In this document: in pieces, positions 42,805-53,940 of the stretch
How positions within the stretch are numbered: position 1 is the first letter of the stretch
Layout: each line of letters starts with the position of its first letter
Assembly (NCBI GenBank): GCA_022478985.1
Contig: JAKSZP010002673.1
Location: forward strand, 1 to 64,000
Source of the DNA: Massospora cicadina
Lineage: Eukaryota > Entomophthoromycota > Entomophthoromycetes > Entomophthorales > Entomophthoraceae
Reading direction: 5' to 3'
DNA: 64,000 bases
The notes under the pieces: model-generated
The model's database searches: none
What the model was told of the DNA's origin: nothing
The model's input: the letters and a program-made list of their open reading frames with translations, nothing else
Translations under genes and position numbers: made by a program

Positions 42805-43930
42805 CCTTTCCAGTTGATACCAGAATTCATGAAGATGTGGGAGCCACTGTATTGATGTAGGGTTTACAACTGCAGCAGATGCAAACCAGGCAGCTTCTAC
42901 TATTTTAGAGATTCCACATGAATCTCTTTATTAACTAGAATGGTATCTAACATAGTGAAAGTTTCTTGATTAACATTCTATAATCTCACAAATACAGTGG
43001 ACCCAGAATCCCTAAAGCTTTCCCTGCATCAAGTTTGATAAAATTTGGGTCTGTTCTAACAGTAAATTTTTGTGCACCAGCCTACTATGCCCAACTCAAT
43101 GGGATCATATTGCTAGAGCATCATTTATCCCCACCCTATGGTGACCTGTGAAATAGAGGTTATTCCACATGTGTCAGTCATTAAATCATGTTCAGACTTC
43201 TTCTTTTTTGATCCTGACCAGGCATGACCGCGCTGCTCATGGTGTAATGCTTTAAAACATTTATATAATAGTTGTACTGCTCGTAAATAAGCTATCTCAT
43301 CCATTAGCCAAGTCCTTGGGACAGTTAAGAAACGCTCCCATACAGCAGCAGCGGCAATCCTGCAACCTACCCATTGAGTACTAGTATAGGATCTAACCCC
43401 TGCTTCCCTTTAGGTAGCAGTTCATCAGGAACAGCCAGTAGACAGCTTTATTCCCTTAGTGCTGAAAACCCCTGCCAGTTAGCATCCTTTCTAAGTTTCT
43501 AGACCCTACACAGCACAAAATAAGAGCAAATATGGATCACATAAAGCTAGCCCAAAGAAATCTAGTCCATTGGAGGAATCTAAAACTATAATTTACCAAA
43601 AGATACGTAGAGAGTGGAGAGGTAGGGAGTACCCCAAGTAGAGGTGGAGGCTCAAAGTCTTCAGCCACAAACCGTCTATGGGGATTGAAAGTCAGACTTC
43701 ATTCTCTGTATTGAAGGAGGTGGACATGGACTTTGATACTTCTGAGGATTCCCAAATGGAGGAGTCCATGGAGCACCCTCAGGATACTCCTGTGCAAAGC
43801 AGTGAGGGAAATATCCTGGGCTGGTTACAGGCTTGTCAGGCCCTTCAGCTCAGAATAACCCCCTTCTCCACGTCAATCTGCTCAGATTGCTTCTAAAAGT
43901 CATGCTCAAGGACTTAAGTTGAGCAGCCTT
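42805..43930 (+). pseudogene. ORF1 remnant of copy F
   Basis: Positions 42805-42890 match the 'ETFPINTTIHESVEGHYIDVGFTEAALAD' part of the A/B ORF1. 42990-43180 matches 'VDPESLKLALHRG...GSVLSVDFSVPSYYAPTQRARTARASFIPSPTV'. 43205-43285 covers the zinc knuckle, with C, H and C positions still readable. Open piece 43678-43896 ('SFSVLKEVDMDFDTSEDSQMEESMEHPQ...GNILGWL') matches the C-terminal acidic segment of ORF1. Confidence 0.75.
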
Positions 43931-43983
43931 ACAGATGCAGGTCTGATCTCTGGTAACCCCCTGGGATATGGAGGGGGTCAGCT

Positions 43984-46900
43984 ATGAGGCCCCAAAGGGG
44001 CACCTTGACCCTGCAGTCCATTAACTCTAATGGGATATGGGCTTACAAGCGGTGAGCCAACCTTCTCTACAACTTCAGGTTGACTCACGTGGATATCTTA
44101 GCCATACAGGAGCCCCATGTCCACTCTTTAAAATAGAAACAGAGAACTACCAATTTGGAGGTAAATTTTGTTGGACAAACTATGTAGGCTTTATTATTCT
44201 TAACCCCCAGGTGAAAACTTACCAATTTTAGAAATACCTTGATGATCACCTTATCTTGGCTAAATTTATCTACCCCTGAGTTTTCCTTCTTTGTTGCAAG
44301 AATATACCTACCAATTGCAGGTTTGTAGCAGGACGTCTTTTGGAGGAACTTGTCTACTACAACTCCCATACAACACAGTTCTTATGGATGATTTCAATAC
44401 AATATCAAATCAGGTTGGGGACACAATTCCTCCTACAAGACAAGACAGATGAGGTACAGTTCAGCTTCAGGATCTCCTCAGGTCAAGTGGATTCAAAAAT
44501 GCCCCTATCCCATCAGCATCTAGTCTTGGCTGTATATCTCGGATCCAAGGTGCAATTCAGAAATTCATAGCAGCTTCAAGGATTGATATGGCCCAAGCGG
44601 GCCCCTTGCTGGTGGGGCGAGTTTCCACTCCCATAACCAGAGATAACACTATAAGTAACCACAGATCCTCACAGTGATCCTGAAAACCATACTCAGACCA
44701 TCAAAAAGTTATTTGCCAAGGATTGCTCCAGGGTTCATGAAATCCAGTTTGCAAAGCTGAAGATAAATGCGGCCATTGGTGAGCCAGAAAACCTGGACTC
44801 GCCTCATTTTCTAACTTTTCAAGGAAAATGGGCAGATAAAAAACTAAGGATTATAAAAGTAACATACAACTGTGCTAAGGCTCGAATGATGGCAGCTTAG
44901 GCTAAAGTATGATGGGATGATGCTAGAATACATCGCTTTGAAAGGAATTGGCAACTGGCGCCTTCATCTCAATGGTTGGAGGCATGGGAAGTGGCCCAAG
45001 AGAATTATCAGCGGGAAGTGCTGAACAAGAAGAACGAACAGAAAACTTCACATCATCACTTTATAATTCAGTGAGAACACCTCACCCGTTTCATCTACCA
45101 GAAATAAAAAACTCACTTGAAGGATCAGGCGATGGCAACCTTCAGGGTGGGGACCACCATCACCACAAACAAGGAGGAAATCACCAGTAAGATCCATCGT
45201 TACTATTCAGCACACTTCAAGTCTTCCTGGGTGAACCCGGCGGAAGTTCAGGAATTCATTGGAGGGGCTCCAGAACCACAGGGTAATCTCTCATCAGATG
45301 CTGAACTTATTGCACCAATCACAAAGAAAGAAGTAAAGGACATTCTACTCCATAGCCCGCGCCTGAAGGCCCCAGGCCAAGATAGTATCCCATTTAACTG
45401 TATGAATTAAATCCTGTCTCAATTAAGAAGGCTAACCAGCCCCTCTTCTCGATCCTTTTGGAAGAAGGGGGGTGCTTACTGACTTGAAAGGATCAATTAG
45501 GACCCTTATCCATAAGAAAGCAAGCCGCGAGGACCTTGAAAACTGGCGACTAATATCACTATCAAACACAGACTAAAAGCTTATTTATGAAACTTCTAGC
45601 AAACCACATAACTAGTGTGCAGCACCACGCCTTAAATCAGCTTAACATGTCTTTATCCCAGGGAGATCTTTTAGGACCAGTTACAATGAGCTTCTGGAAA
45701 CCCTGTCAGCTGCCTCATTTCAAACGCATGGTTTTGTGGCGCTTCACAATATGGAAAAAGCATATGATCTGGTGAAAATAAAGTATATTGACGCCTCCCT
45801 AACACGTCTCCACATCCCACCACAATCTAAGGCATGGCTATAATACTTTACGCCCAGCTTTACTCTAAGGTACTGTTCTCAACGGGCTTTAAGAAGCAGT
45901 GATGGTTGAACGGGTCTCCGTCAAGGGATCCAATGATCCCAATCTTGTTATTCATTGCTTTGGATCCTATTCTGGCCCTATCAAAGGATCGACTGGTGGG
46001 TATTCAGGTTCTTGGGAAACCTCCAACCCTCACCATAGCCTTTGCTGATGACACAGCAGTGGCAGTTGGATTAAAAAGAGGACCTAGACCTGGCCATGGA
46101 GGCCCTGGAGCGCTACTCCAAGGAGTATAATGCAAAAGTTAACAATTTTAAAAATCATTATAGTGCAAGTTTATACCCCATCGTTTCCTCCACCCTTTGG
46201 TCTGGAACCTACTGGGGGCACCTTTAGGCGCCTAAGTGTCCTCATCACAACACAAGGGGTAGCAATCAAGGAAATGAGAACCGCTTGCTTTATGCAATAA
46301 ACTCTCTTATAGAAAGCTGGAACTGCCATTGTATCATCCCCTAGGGACACACCCTGACGACGAACGTTTTTCTGCTATCAAAGGTATGATTCCTCGCTCA
46401 TCATGTCTCTTTACAGACAGTTTCTACTCGAGATTGCATATGATACTCAGCTGGATATGGGGATCCACCAACCCACACAGCTCTGACCACAATATCCCAT
46501 CCCCACACTGAAGTGGCCTAGGTCTATTGGATGCTATGTCTCATACCACTTCAATACTGATGGGTCTCTTAAGCCCATCATTTGCTGGGATATGGCTCTA
46601 ATGTCCCATTAGGATCCAGCCTTATGTCAGGGTTTAGCGGCCTCACTAGGGCTCCAACGGGCCTCTCCAACAGCTTTTGGGGAATAGCTAATGAAACCTA
46701 GACCACCGCCTCAAACCATTATAAAGTTTTAACTTTTAAGGCTCTTTTAGCACTTAAAATGGTAGGAGTACGTGTGCACCACGCCTTCCCTTACTAAATG
46801 AGTGGCCCTGGGATCAGCCCTCAGAATTACACCCTGGTCCATAATAGGAGGAATAACATCTCCCGCCTCCACCCTTTGGATAGACCCCCAATGAGGCCTC

Positions 46901-47500
46901 ATCTCCTAGAACTCCTACCCCCACTGTGGAATGGAATCTCAAGGCGCTATGGAAGGACGTTACCCACCCTGTTCTTTCAGAAAAAATGCCAAATACACTG
47001 TGGCGAGTTCTCACTGCTCATACATGGATGGGGATTGATGGGTCCCACCTTCCATAACAAGAGCTGCTCATGATGTGCAACCTGACAGAAACCCACTTCC
47101 ACCGCTTCTTTACTTGCCCCCTTGTAGCCACTTACTGAAAAAATGTTCACAAACTCCTATGAGCAGAACCCTGGGTAGAACAACCTGCTCAGGACTTCAT
47201 GTTCAACCACTCACTTCCCAATTTCTCCCAATCATTAAGGGTCTTAGTATATAGCGTAGTGATATGGAATATTCATAATTCATATCTTCACGCCACTTTT
47301 GATTCCATTCCGTAGACACTGCCCAATATGATCTCCCACTATCAGGCTCATTTTGAGATGGCCTTGAGAATATTTACCATGTTGCCATGGGCCAATCGGT
47401 CAGTTTTTAGGACATCTGGCTCTGGAAAAACTTTACCCACCCTTTCTTAAACCTCCTCGTACCCCTGCCTTCGCTTTAAGCTCTTAGGAGCTCAGGAGCT
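43984..47500 (+). pseudogene. ORF2 remnant of copy F
   Basis: Start ATG at 43984 (MRPQRGTLTLQSINSNG) aligns with ORF2 starts at 13461 and 57484. The endonuclease has 'DILAIQEPHVHSL' (about 44091-44130). RT pieces are 45117-45410 ('GTTITTNKEEITSKIHRYYSAHFKSSWVNPAEVQEF...SPRLKAPGQDSIPF'), 'MEKAYD' near 45757, and 45906-46130 with an intact F-A-D-D-T-A-V-A box. The C-terminal part 46798-47073 and the zinc module near 47060-47120 are frameshifted. The protein ends before 47500. Confidence 0.78.
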
Positions 47501-47564
47501 ATTAAATAAAGATCTGTTTATCCCCCCATTAATGTGGGGCCACCTAATTCTAAAAAAAGAAAAA

Positions 47565-47879
47565 GGTTATGACTTAGCCTTAATGTTTTATTGAGATTAA
47601 GATAAATTGGTGTGCTCATAAGCAAGCCTGTCATGTCTTAATCCAAGGTTTTCACATGTTTAGACAAATTGGAAATTTGAGGAAAGCCCTACGATCACAA
47701 AAGCTAGATCCTCCAATTTTTTTGATGGCTACTCTTTATATATACAATTAGTTTATTTTCAGTGGCCTAAACCCAATCATCATCATCCATCAACGATTGT
47801 GACACTTTAGCAATACCAACCTTAGTCTAATTTTTCACAAAATGTGTTATAGTGTATAATTTTAGTAATCATCTTCATT
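47565..47879. other. Unassigned spacer
   Basis: A/T-rich, no open frame or motif seen between copy F and the following gypsy remnant. Confidence 0.3.
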
Positions 47880-48900
47880 GCATAAATTGTTTTTGATGTT
47901 TAAAGGTAGTTAATGAAGTTGTCAACAAAGGAGCAACCGTCCTGTGCAATTGGGTACTTTAGTTCCTTCAAAGGTTCCTTGTGAGTTTATGATGGTGATT
48001 ATATTAATAAAGGATAAATCCAACTGCATGGATGTTGACTATAGGAAGCTAAACTAAATCACAAAAAAGGATTTTATATGTATGGAATGATGATGCGCTG
48101 GACAGCTTGGGCACCATGCAATATTTTTCAGTATTGAATTTGTTTTCTAATTATCAAAAAATGAGCTGACAAATGGTGAACAGTAAAAGTGTTCAATGAT
48201 TACTGCCCAGTGCCTTTAATATACAGCTCAGATGCTGCAAGGGTTGTTTAATTTCCCACATAACTTTTCAGTGAGCTAGGGATAATAACTTAAGGATAAT
48301 TGAAAATATCATACGTTAGTAACTAGATAATATAAAAGTTTGATTTAAACGTTTATTAAGTATATGAAACATTTAGAGGAAGCTTTCCAACCCCACTTCA
48401 AAGCTGATTTTGAAATCATGCTGTAGAAGTGCAACTTCTTCTATAAACTAAAATGTATGGGGTTTGTTATTAATTATGGCTCACAGCGCCAGCTGGCAAA
48501 GATTGAGGCTATCAAAATAATGTTACGGCTGAGTAGCAAGCGTGACACTAAGGTGTCCAGGAATGATAAACTACTACTGTCATTTTATAAAAGTATTTAT
48601 TAAGATAGGATATTATCTTTTCACTTTTAAAAAAATGGCATACAATTTTTGTGGATGACAAACTGCCAATTGGCCTTCAACAAGTTAAGACTTTTACTCA
48701 CTAAGACGCCATCACTCATATTGCTTAATTTTATTAAACAATTCTCTAATAAAATGTCACATCCCACACCACCATAGGACAATGCTAATGAAAATTGGCT
48801 TATAGAGAATTGTGCACCCAACGGCTTACTGAAGCACACGTTTGATAGGCACAAACTGATCTACATGGCAACTAAGAAAGAGTATTGGTGGTCACTAGAT
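47880..48900 (+). pseudogene. Ty3/gypsy RT and RNase H remnant (G4)
   Basis: RT: 'ILIKDKSNCMDVDYRKLN' followed by 'DALDSLGTMQYFSVLNLFSNYQKM' (about 47995-48170), matching 'CVDYRKLN...DALDSLGG..YFSTLDL.SGYWQ'. About 48200-48260 covers the 'LQRC' part in another frame. 48360-48560 matches the RT thumb ('KHLEEAFQPHFKADFEIMLxKCNFFYKL'), and 48650-48880 the RNase H entry ('WQFAFNKLRLLLTKTPSLILLNF'). No gag, integrase or LTR was recognised. Confidence 0.6.
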
Positions 48901-50654
48901 CCAAAATGGCTTGATCGCTTGGGAAAGTGATGATGAAAGGGGTTGAGCCACTTGAAAATAAATTTATTTGTTTGTTTACATAGTACGCCATCAGGAAAAT
49001 TGGAAGGTATAGTTTTTGTGTACAAAAAGTTTTTTTCTTATGGTTCCAAGCTATCAAACATATTGAAGCCTTTGAATCAATCATATTGGGGCTTTTTCTG
49101 AGTACACTGGAACTCATTAAACCTCTGTTGACAACTGAAAGAATAAGTCTGACCTTTTGACAGCAATTCTTTTATAATTGGTGTTACTAGCACCAAATAA
49201 AAACAACAATAAAGTGAGGTAAATTTTGTGAAAGTCATTACAGTATTAATATAATAATGAAAAGTATATAAAGTATTTTAAAGATGAGTGTATCAATTAT
49301 TTCCTGATTCATGGTAAATCAGTTTATTCTCATAATAAAATTGTGCACTTGCTGTTTGATTTCAGCTTGGATTAGTCTGATCCTTGATACTTTGGGATCT
49401 TCTTCGCTTCTTTTTTTTAAAATTTATCTTGCTCTGCCTACTTTTGAATGTGTTGCTGGCGTTCTAGATGCTCCTGGTGCTCTTGTGACCCTTATGGCGT
49501 TGCAGCTGCATAAGTACATTGGTAGTCCCAATAAATGGAAATTGGAATTATATTTTTCTTTCCATTTTGTTAATAATCATATCAATAAGCTTATCAAAAA
49601 AGTAAAACTCACTTTAGACAGTTTTTGGTAATTCTTTTTATCATTGGCAGTCAAAAACAGGGGCATAGAGTGGTCTTCTGAGGCTTCATGTGTGATGTTA
49701 TGAGCATAGTCGTTGGTACCAGTATCTATACATGCTTGTCCTCTGAAGTCATGATGACCGGTTGAAGTTATTTTGGCAGTCAGGTTTTATATAATGACCT
49801 CTGTAATAAGGTTTTCTAGGCCCTTTAAAGCTATAAAAGGGCTTTAGATTTATATGAATTTTATTTTTACCAAAAGTTTTGTACGTGACTTTGTTCTGAC
49901 CAGCTAGTCAATTAGTACTGTTAATAGACATATTGGTTTATGATTTCAGAAGTGGGTTTACCAAGCGTCAAGAAATAACCCCTATAAATGATCACGTCTC
50001 AACTGTTGTATTTTGAAAAAATTTATTCTCTACTTCTCAGCTAGGGAAATTTTTTAAGTCCTTTATTCTTCAGTTAACCCTGAAAGAATTTTAATGGATA
50101 ATGAATAGACATAATAACCTAATAGCCTTCAAGAATGTACATTTTATATAAAAATTTTGGATACTTTACACTTGAGCTACTTGTAAGATATGTACAAAAA
50201 CAATTTGATGTTGCTTGAAATGTAGAGGATACAAGCACAGATTTTGTCATTAACCCTGGGATTAATGGTCTGTAAAGATAAACCAGGCACATACCAGATT
50301 CTAAGTGAAAAAGAAATAAGAACAAATATCTTTCCATATAAAATTTTGGTGGATTTTTATAAAGATATGGGTCCCTTAATTAATTTGAAGGCCACCAATA
50401 TGCTTGTACTTTTATTGTCCTTAGTGGTATAGCCTTTGATTCTGAATTCTGGTTGGGCTTTTGTCTGGTACAGCTTTAAGTTTTTGATAGCCTCATGCAT
50501 TATGTCATTTTTAAACGCTAGTTTATATTTTTGCTAATTATGAGGCGTTGAGAACTTGTTTTTTTGCTTTTAAAATATCAAAAGCTTTGTTCTAGTCTCT
50601 GTAAAGTGTTTTCTTCAAAATCAGGTTTGAATCCATAAGTTATCATAAATAAGT
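48901..50654. other. Unassigned A/T-rich region
   Basis: A plus-strand frame at 49311-49631 is hydrophobic in its first half but has no recognisable domain and no conserved neighbour. Minus-strand 50119-50337 is likewise unassignable. No terminal repeats were detected. Confidence 0.3.
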
Positions 50655-50670
50655 TCTAAATGAGAAATTT
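50655..50670. repeat. Target-site duplication, left, of copy E
   Basis: TCTAAATGAGAAATTT matches TCTAAATGAGATATTT at 61972-61987, exact over the first 11 bases with one mismatch after that. It abuts the LINE tail, so the exact right limit is uncertain by a few bases. Confidence 0.65.
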
Positions 50671-50836
50671 ATTTATTTAACCAAGGCAAGATGACCAGGG
50701 GATAGGCATTACCGAGTATGTGTGGAAAATGAAGATAGATAAAATTGGGCACCCTGGGGTACTCAGGTTATCCCTGTTGCCAGCGAGACTGCCAGGTATG
50801 AGGGGTTGGTGCACTTCTCCAAGGGGGTTTCCCCCG

Positions 50837-53800
50837 CTATGGAGCAGGTGTGAAGGAAGGGTCTGTGCGGAGGAACCAAAGTGGGAACCACGATTCTATG
50901 AGCGCCTGTTGCCTTGGCCTCATATATCCATAGAGCCAGGCTCGGAAGTGCTCAAATAAGTGGATGTGGAAACTGTTGATAACCCCATGGATGGTTGGGA
51001 CCGTGCCCTTGAATGCATCTAAGGCAATGGTGTGGATTGTCCACATTGCAATGGGTATCATTAGGGAGAGGAGGGTAGATGGGATTGGTTACTCAATCTG
51101 GAGCGCGAGAAGGCTCCTTGATATAGAAATATCCTGCTCGTTTTGGAGCTTAAGCAGGCGGGCGACTTCCTGCCATATGGCTTTGGTTGGGGGGTATGTT
51201 TCTAGGCGGTGATGTAGGGATCCCTCCCCTCCACTTACTGCACAGGTTGCGTGGAGGGAATTGGAGCAGTCCGCTGTCTTATAGGTCCTTCTCAGACAGC
51301 GCCAGGCGTTGGCTCTTACCCTCGGCTGTAGGAGTGGGTGGTGCGTCATTCTCCACACTGCCTTCTGTGTGGTTAAGTCGTAGGGGATGTCTAACACATC
51401 TAGGTATTTAATTCAAGCAATGGTTGGGGTCATAGCAAGAATTTCTCTCTGGGGGTGGTTTTCTGGATTTCTTAATTTGAAGTGGAGGCTGGGTCGTCCC
51501 CTTCCCTGCACAGTGCCAGTGTTCTCTATGGTCCATCCCATGTGGCGGATGGTTTGGAAGATGCATTTGAAGGGAAGGGGGTTTCCATGTGGGCCCGTTG
51601 CAGTAGGGTGTTTAGCAAGGTATGATAGTAGTCTGGGTGTGCTATGTGGGTTGTTTAAATTTGAGCGCCTGTGCAAAGTTAGTCCTCGCTGCCTTAGACC
51701 AGTGTTGTTGCAGGAGGTCTGGGGCAAGGACTTTCTTTATCCAGGTACCCAGGATGTGGTTGATGTGGCTCTCAAAATCTATCAGTCTCATGCCTCCGTT
51801 TAGCATGGCCAAAGAGTGTTTCCATCCGTATGGGAGGATGGGATCCAGGCCACATCCTGCCCTGGATGAGCGTGCGGATTGCAGTTATAAAGTTGTGTAA
51901 AAAGGCGATTGTGTGGGCAGGGTACCATAGTATTGGGAGGATGAGTGAGTTAGCAACTGCTACTCGCCTATTAGTCCTGGGGATCTTCCCTTGAGTGAGG
52001 CGACGCATTTGAATAACCGCTGTAGTAGGTTGCTTTCCATTATCTCATTCACATATCCCCTGTTTTCAGCCATATCCCAAGGTGGCGGACAGGAGTGGTG
52101 GTGGGAGGTGATGTGAAGGGTAAAATGAGTGGGTTTTTCCTTCATATGGGGGTGTGAGGTTCTGGTGTTGTAGCCCAGTTGTTAGTGTACTTGCCTAAGA
52201 AAATGATTTCTGTTTTTCTTTTGTTGAGCGATGCGTTGCTCACCATGGTATTCCTCTAGGGTGCGTTCCAGCTGTCAGGCATCATTGTTGTTAGCTATAC
52301 CTGACACGCAGTTATCTGCAAAGGCCAGTATCTTAACTGTTGGCTGTCCTTGTGCAGTTATGCCCATGAGGCGTGAGTCAGTTACGCGGAGGAGTGGGTC
52401 AAAACTGAAATTATACAGCAGTGAGCTGAGGGGGTCCCCTTGTTTAAGCCCACTGTGTGGTGTATCTTGTTAGTTAGGAAGCCAGGGCCGCATACAGCCA
52501 TGGTTGCAGATTCTGTAAGGAGCATCGCCCAGTTTATGAATCTTGGTGGGAGTTTGAAAGCGTGTAGGCATTCCTTTAGGTATGGCCAACTAACGCGGTT
52601 ATATGTCTTTTCCTTGTCTAAGAAGATCAGGGCTCCAGTTGCTTTGGACTGACATATGTTTGCAACAGGGTGTATGTTGTTCCAGATTGAGCGCCCTGGT
52701 ATAAATCCAAACTAATTGGGTGACAGGACATCAGAGGCTATTGCGCCTAATCTGGCTGCTAAAATTTTTGTAAAAATTTTGTATCAGTATTAGAGAATGC
52801 GATTGGACGCCAGTTGGCCAGGTCCAACTTGTCACCCTTTTTATACAGGGTTATAACTTAGGATTCATGGCCACCAGGTAGGAGGCGTGTTTCCAGCAAG
52901 CACTGGTTCATAGACGCCAATAGGAGGGGGGCAATTTGCTGAAAATATTTTTTGTAAAATTTGTAGGGTATCCCATCAGGCCCTGGGCATTTCCTACGTG
53001 GTGAAACGCTTTTTGTATCCCAAAGCTCCTTTTGCGTTATTAGATTTACTATATTGTAGTCCAGCGGTGTGCTTAGTATTCTGGTGATATTTATAAATTT
53101 TTTGATATTTTTTGGGTCTGTCAGTGTATCATGGTATAATTCAGTGTAATAACAGTATAATTCCGCCTCAACCTCCTCAGGGTCAGTTACCACGGTGCTG
53201 TTGGTCTTGCGGACCTGTGTGCACGTGGGCTGGTTGCCACTGGGAGTGGAATTGGTGGAAGAAATATGTCAAACATGTTTCGCCTTCCTTTATGAACTTA
53301 CCTTTGTTCAATACTTTGATTCTGTGCTGGTGCTCAAAGATGAGGGTGTTTAGGCGGGAGGATATTTCCGCCCATTTGCATCCCCAGTTGGGGATATAAC
53401 TGGATCTCAGGGTATTTAGCTCGAGGTGGTCCAGTTCCACTAAGGTACGTCTGATTGTGGCTGTGTCAGTGGTGTACTTACGTGATGCGAGATGTCAGGT
53501 TTTGTTGATTAGTTCATTTTTTAAATTTGCCCAGGTTATATTGGGATCCAAAGTGAATGGGGCTGTGAATTATGGGTTTGTGGCCTTATGTTCAACCCAG
53601 TCAGATATCTCGGGCAATTTTATGTTATCTGGGTGTAGCTTTCTCCAGGGCGACACCTGTACATGGGTTCAGGTTGATGATAGCTGCACTGAAACAAGTT
53701 GGTAGTCAGAAAAATTGACTTTTTTGTTCTAAATTTTGAGATTCTTGATTGTTGGGAATGTGGAATGAGGATGTGATCAATTTGGCTCATTGATATGAGC

Positions 53801-53867
53801 TCTCCCTCGCATATGTTGGGCCATGTCATGTGGGGAAGGAGTGGTGATCCAGGGGGAGGGCATCCTG
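50837..53867 (-). pseudogene. ORF2 of copy E: RT, C-terminal domain and 3' half of endonuclease
   Basis: From the 3' side: 50837-51061 ('PIAMWTIHTIALDAFKGTVPT...YGYMRPRQQALIESWFP', which reads through the point where copy C has a stop). 51089-51397 contains the Cys/His module with Ser-Gly-Gly after C-AV. 51413-52008 covers the thumb. The catalytic box near 52310-52325 reads F-A-D-N instead of FADD. 52440-52660 covers 'AYNRVSWPYL'. 52858-53193 holds the fingers ('RRKCPGPDGIPYKFYKKYF') and 53183-53440 the linker. The endonuclease end runs to 53867, where copy B begins. Confidence 0.8.
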
Positions 53868-53885
53868 TAGGCCAAGGGATGCCTT
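53868..53885. repeat. Target-site duplication, left, of copy B
   Basis: TAGGCCAAGGGATGCCTT, repeated exactly at 59956-59973. The 18-bp sequence is endonuclease coding sequence of copy E. Confidence 0.92.
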
Positions 53886-53940
53886 TTTTTAGTACTAGAT
53901 GGTCTCAAACCGAGGGAGGGATTCATCAATGTTTATTAAA

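Larger units (their letters stand above)
42720..47564 (+). mobile_element. Family 1 LINE, old plus-strand copy (copy F)
   Basis: It is collinear with copies A and B on the opposite strand. ORF1 is recognisable from about 42805, ORF2 runs from 43984, and the 3' end 'ctcttaggagctcaggagctattaaataaa...tccccccattaatgtggggccacctaattctaaaaaaag' corresponds base by base to the 3' end of A. Stops, frameshifts and A/T drift are extensive, so it is much older than A and B. The 5' end and target duplication were not found. Upstream ORF1 sequence is either lost or too diverged to see. Confidence 0.8.

Noticed and set aside
49311..49631. A small membrane protein gene on the plus strand.
   Set aside because: Only hydrophobic A/T-rich composition supports it; no domain, no second copy, no splice signals that I can support.
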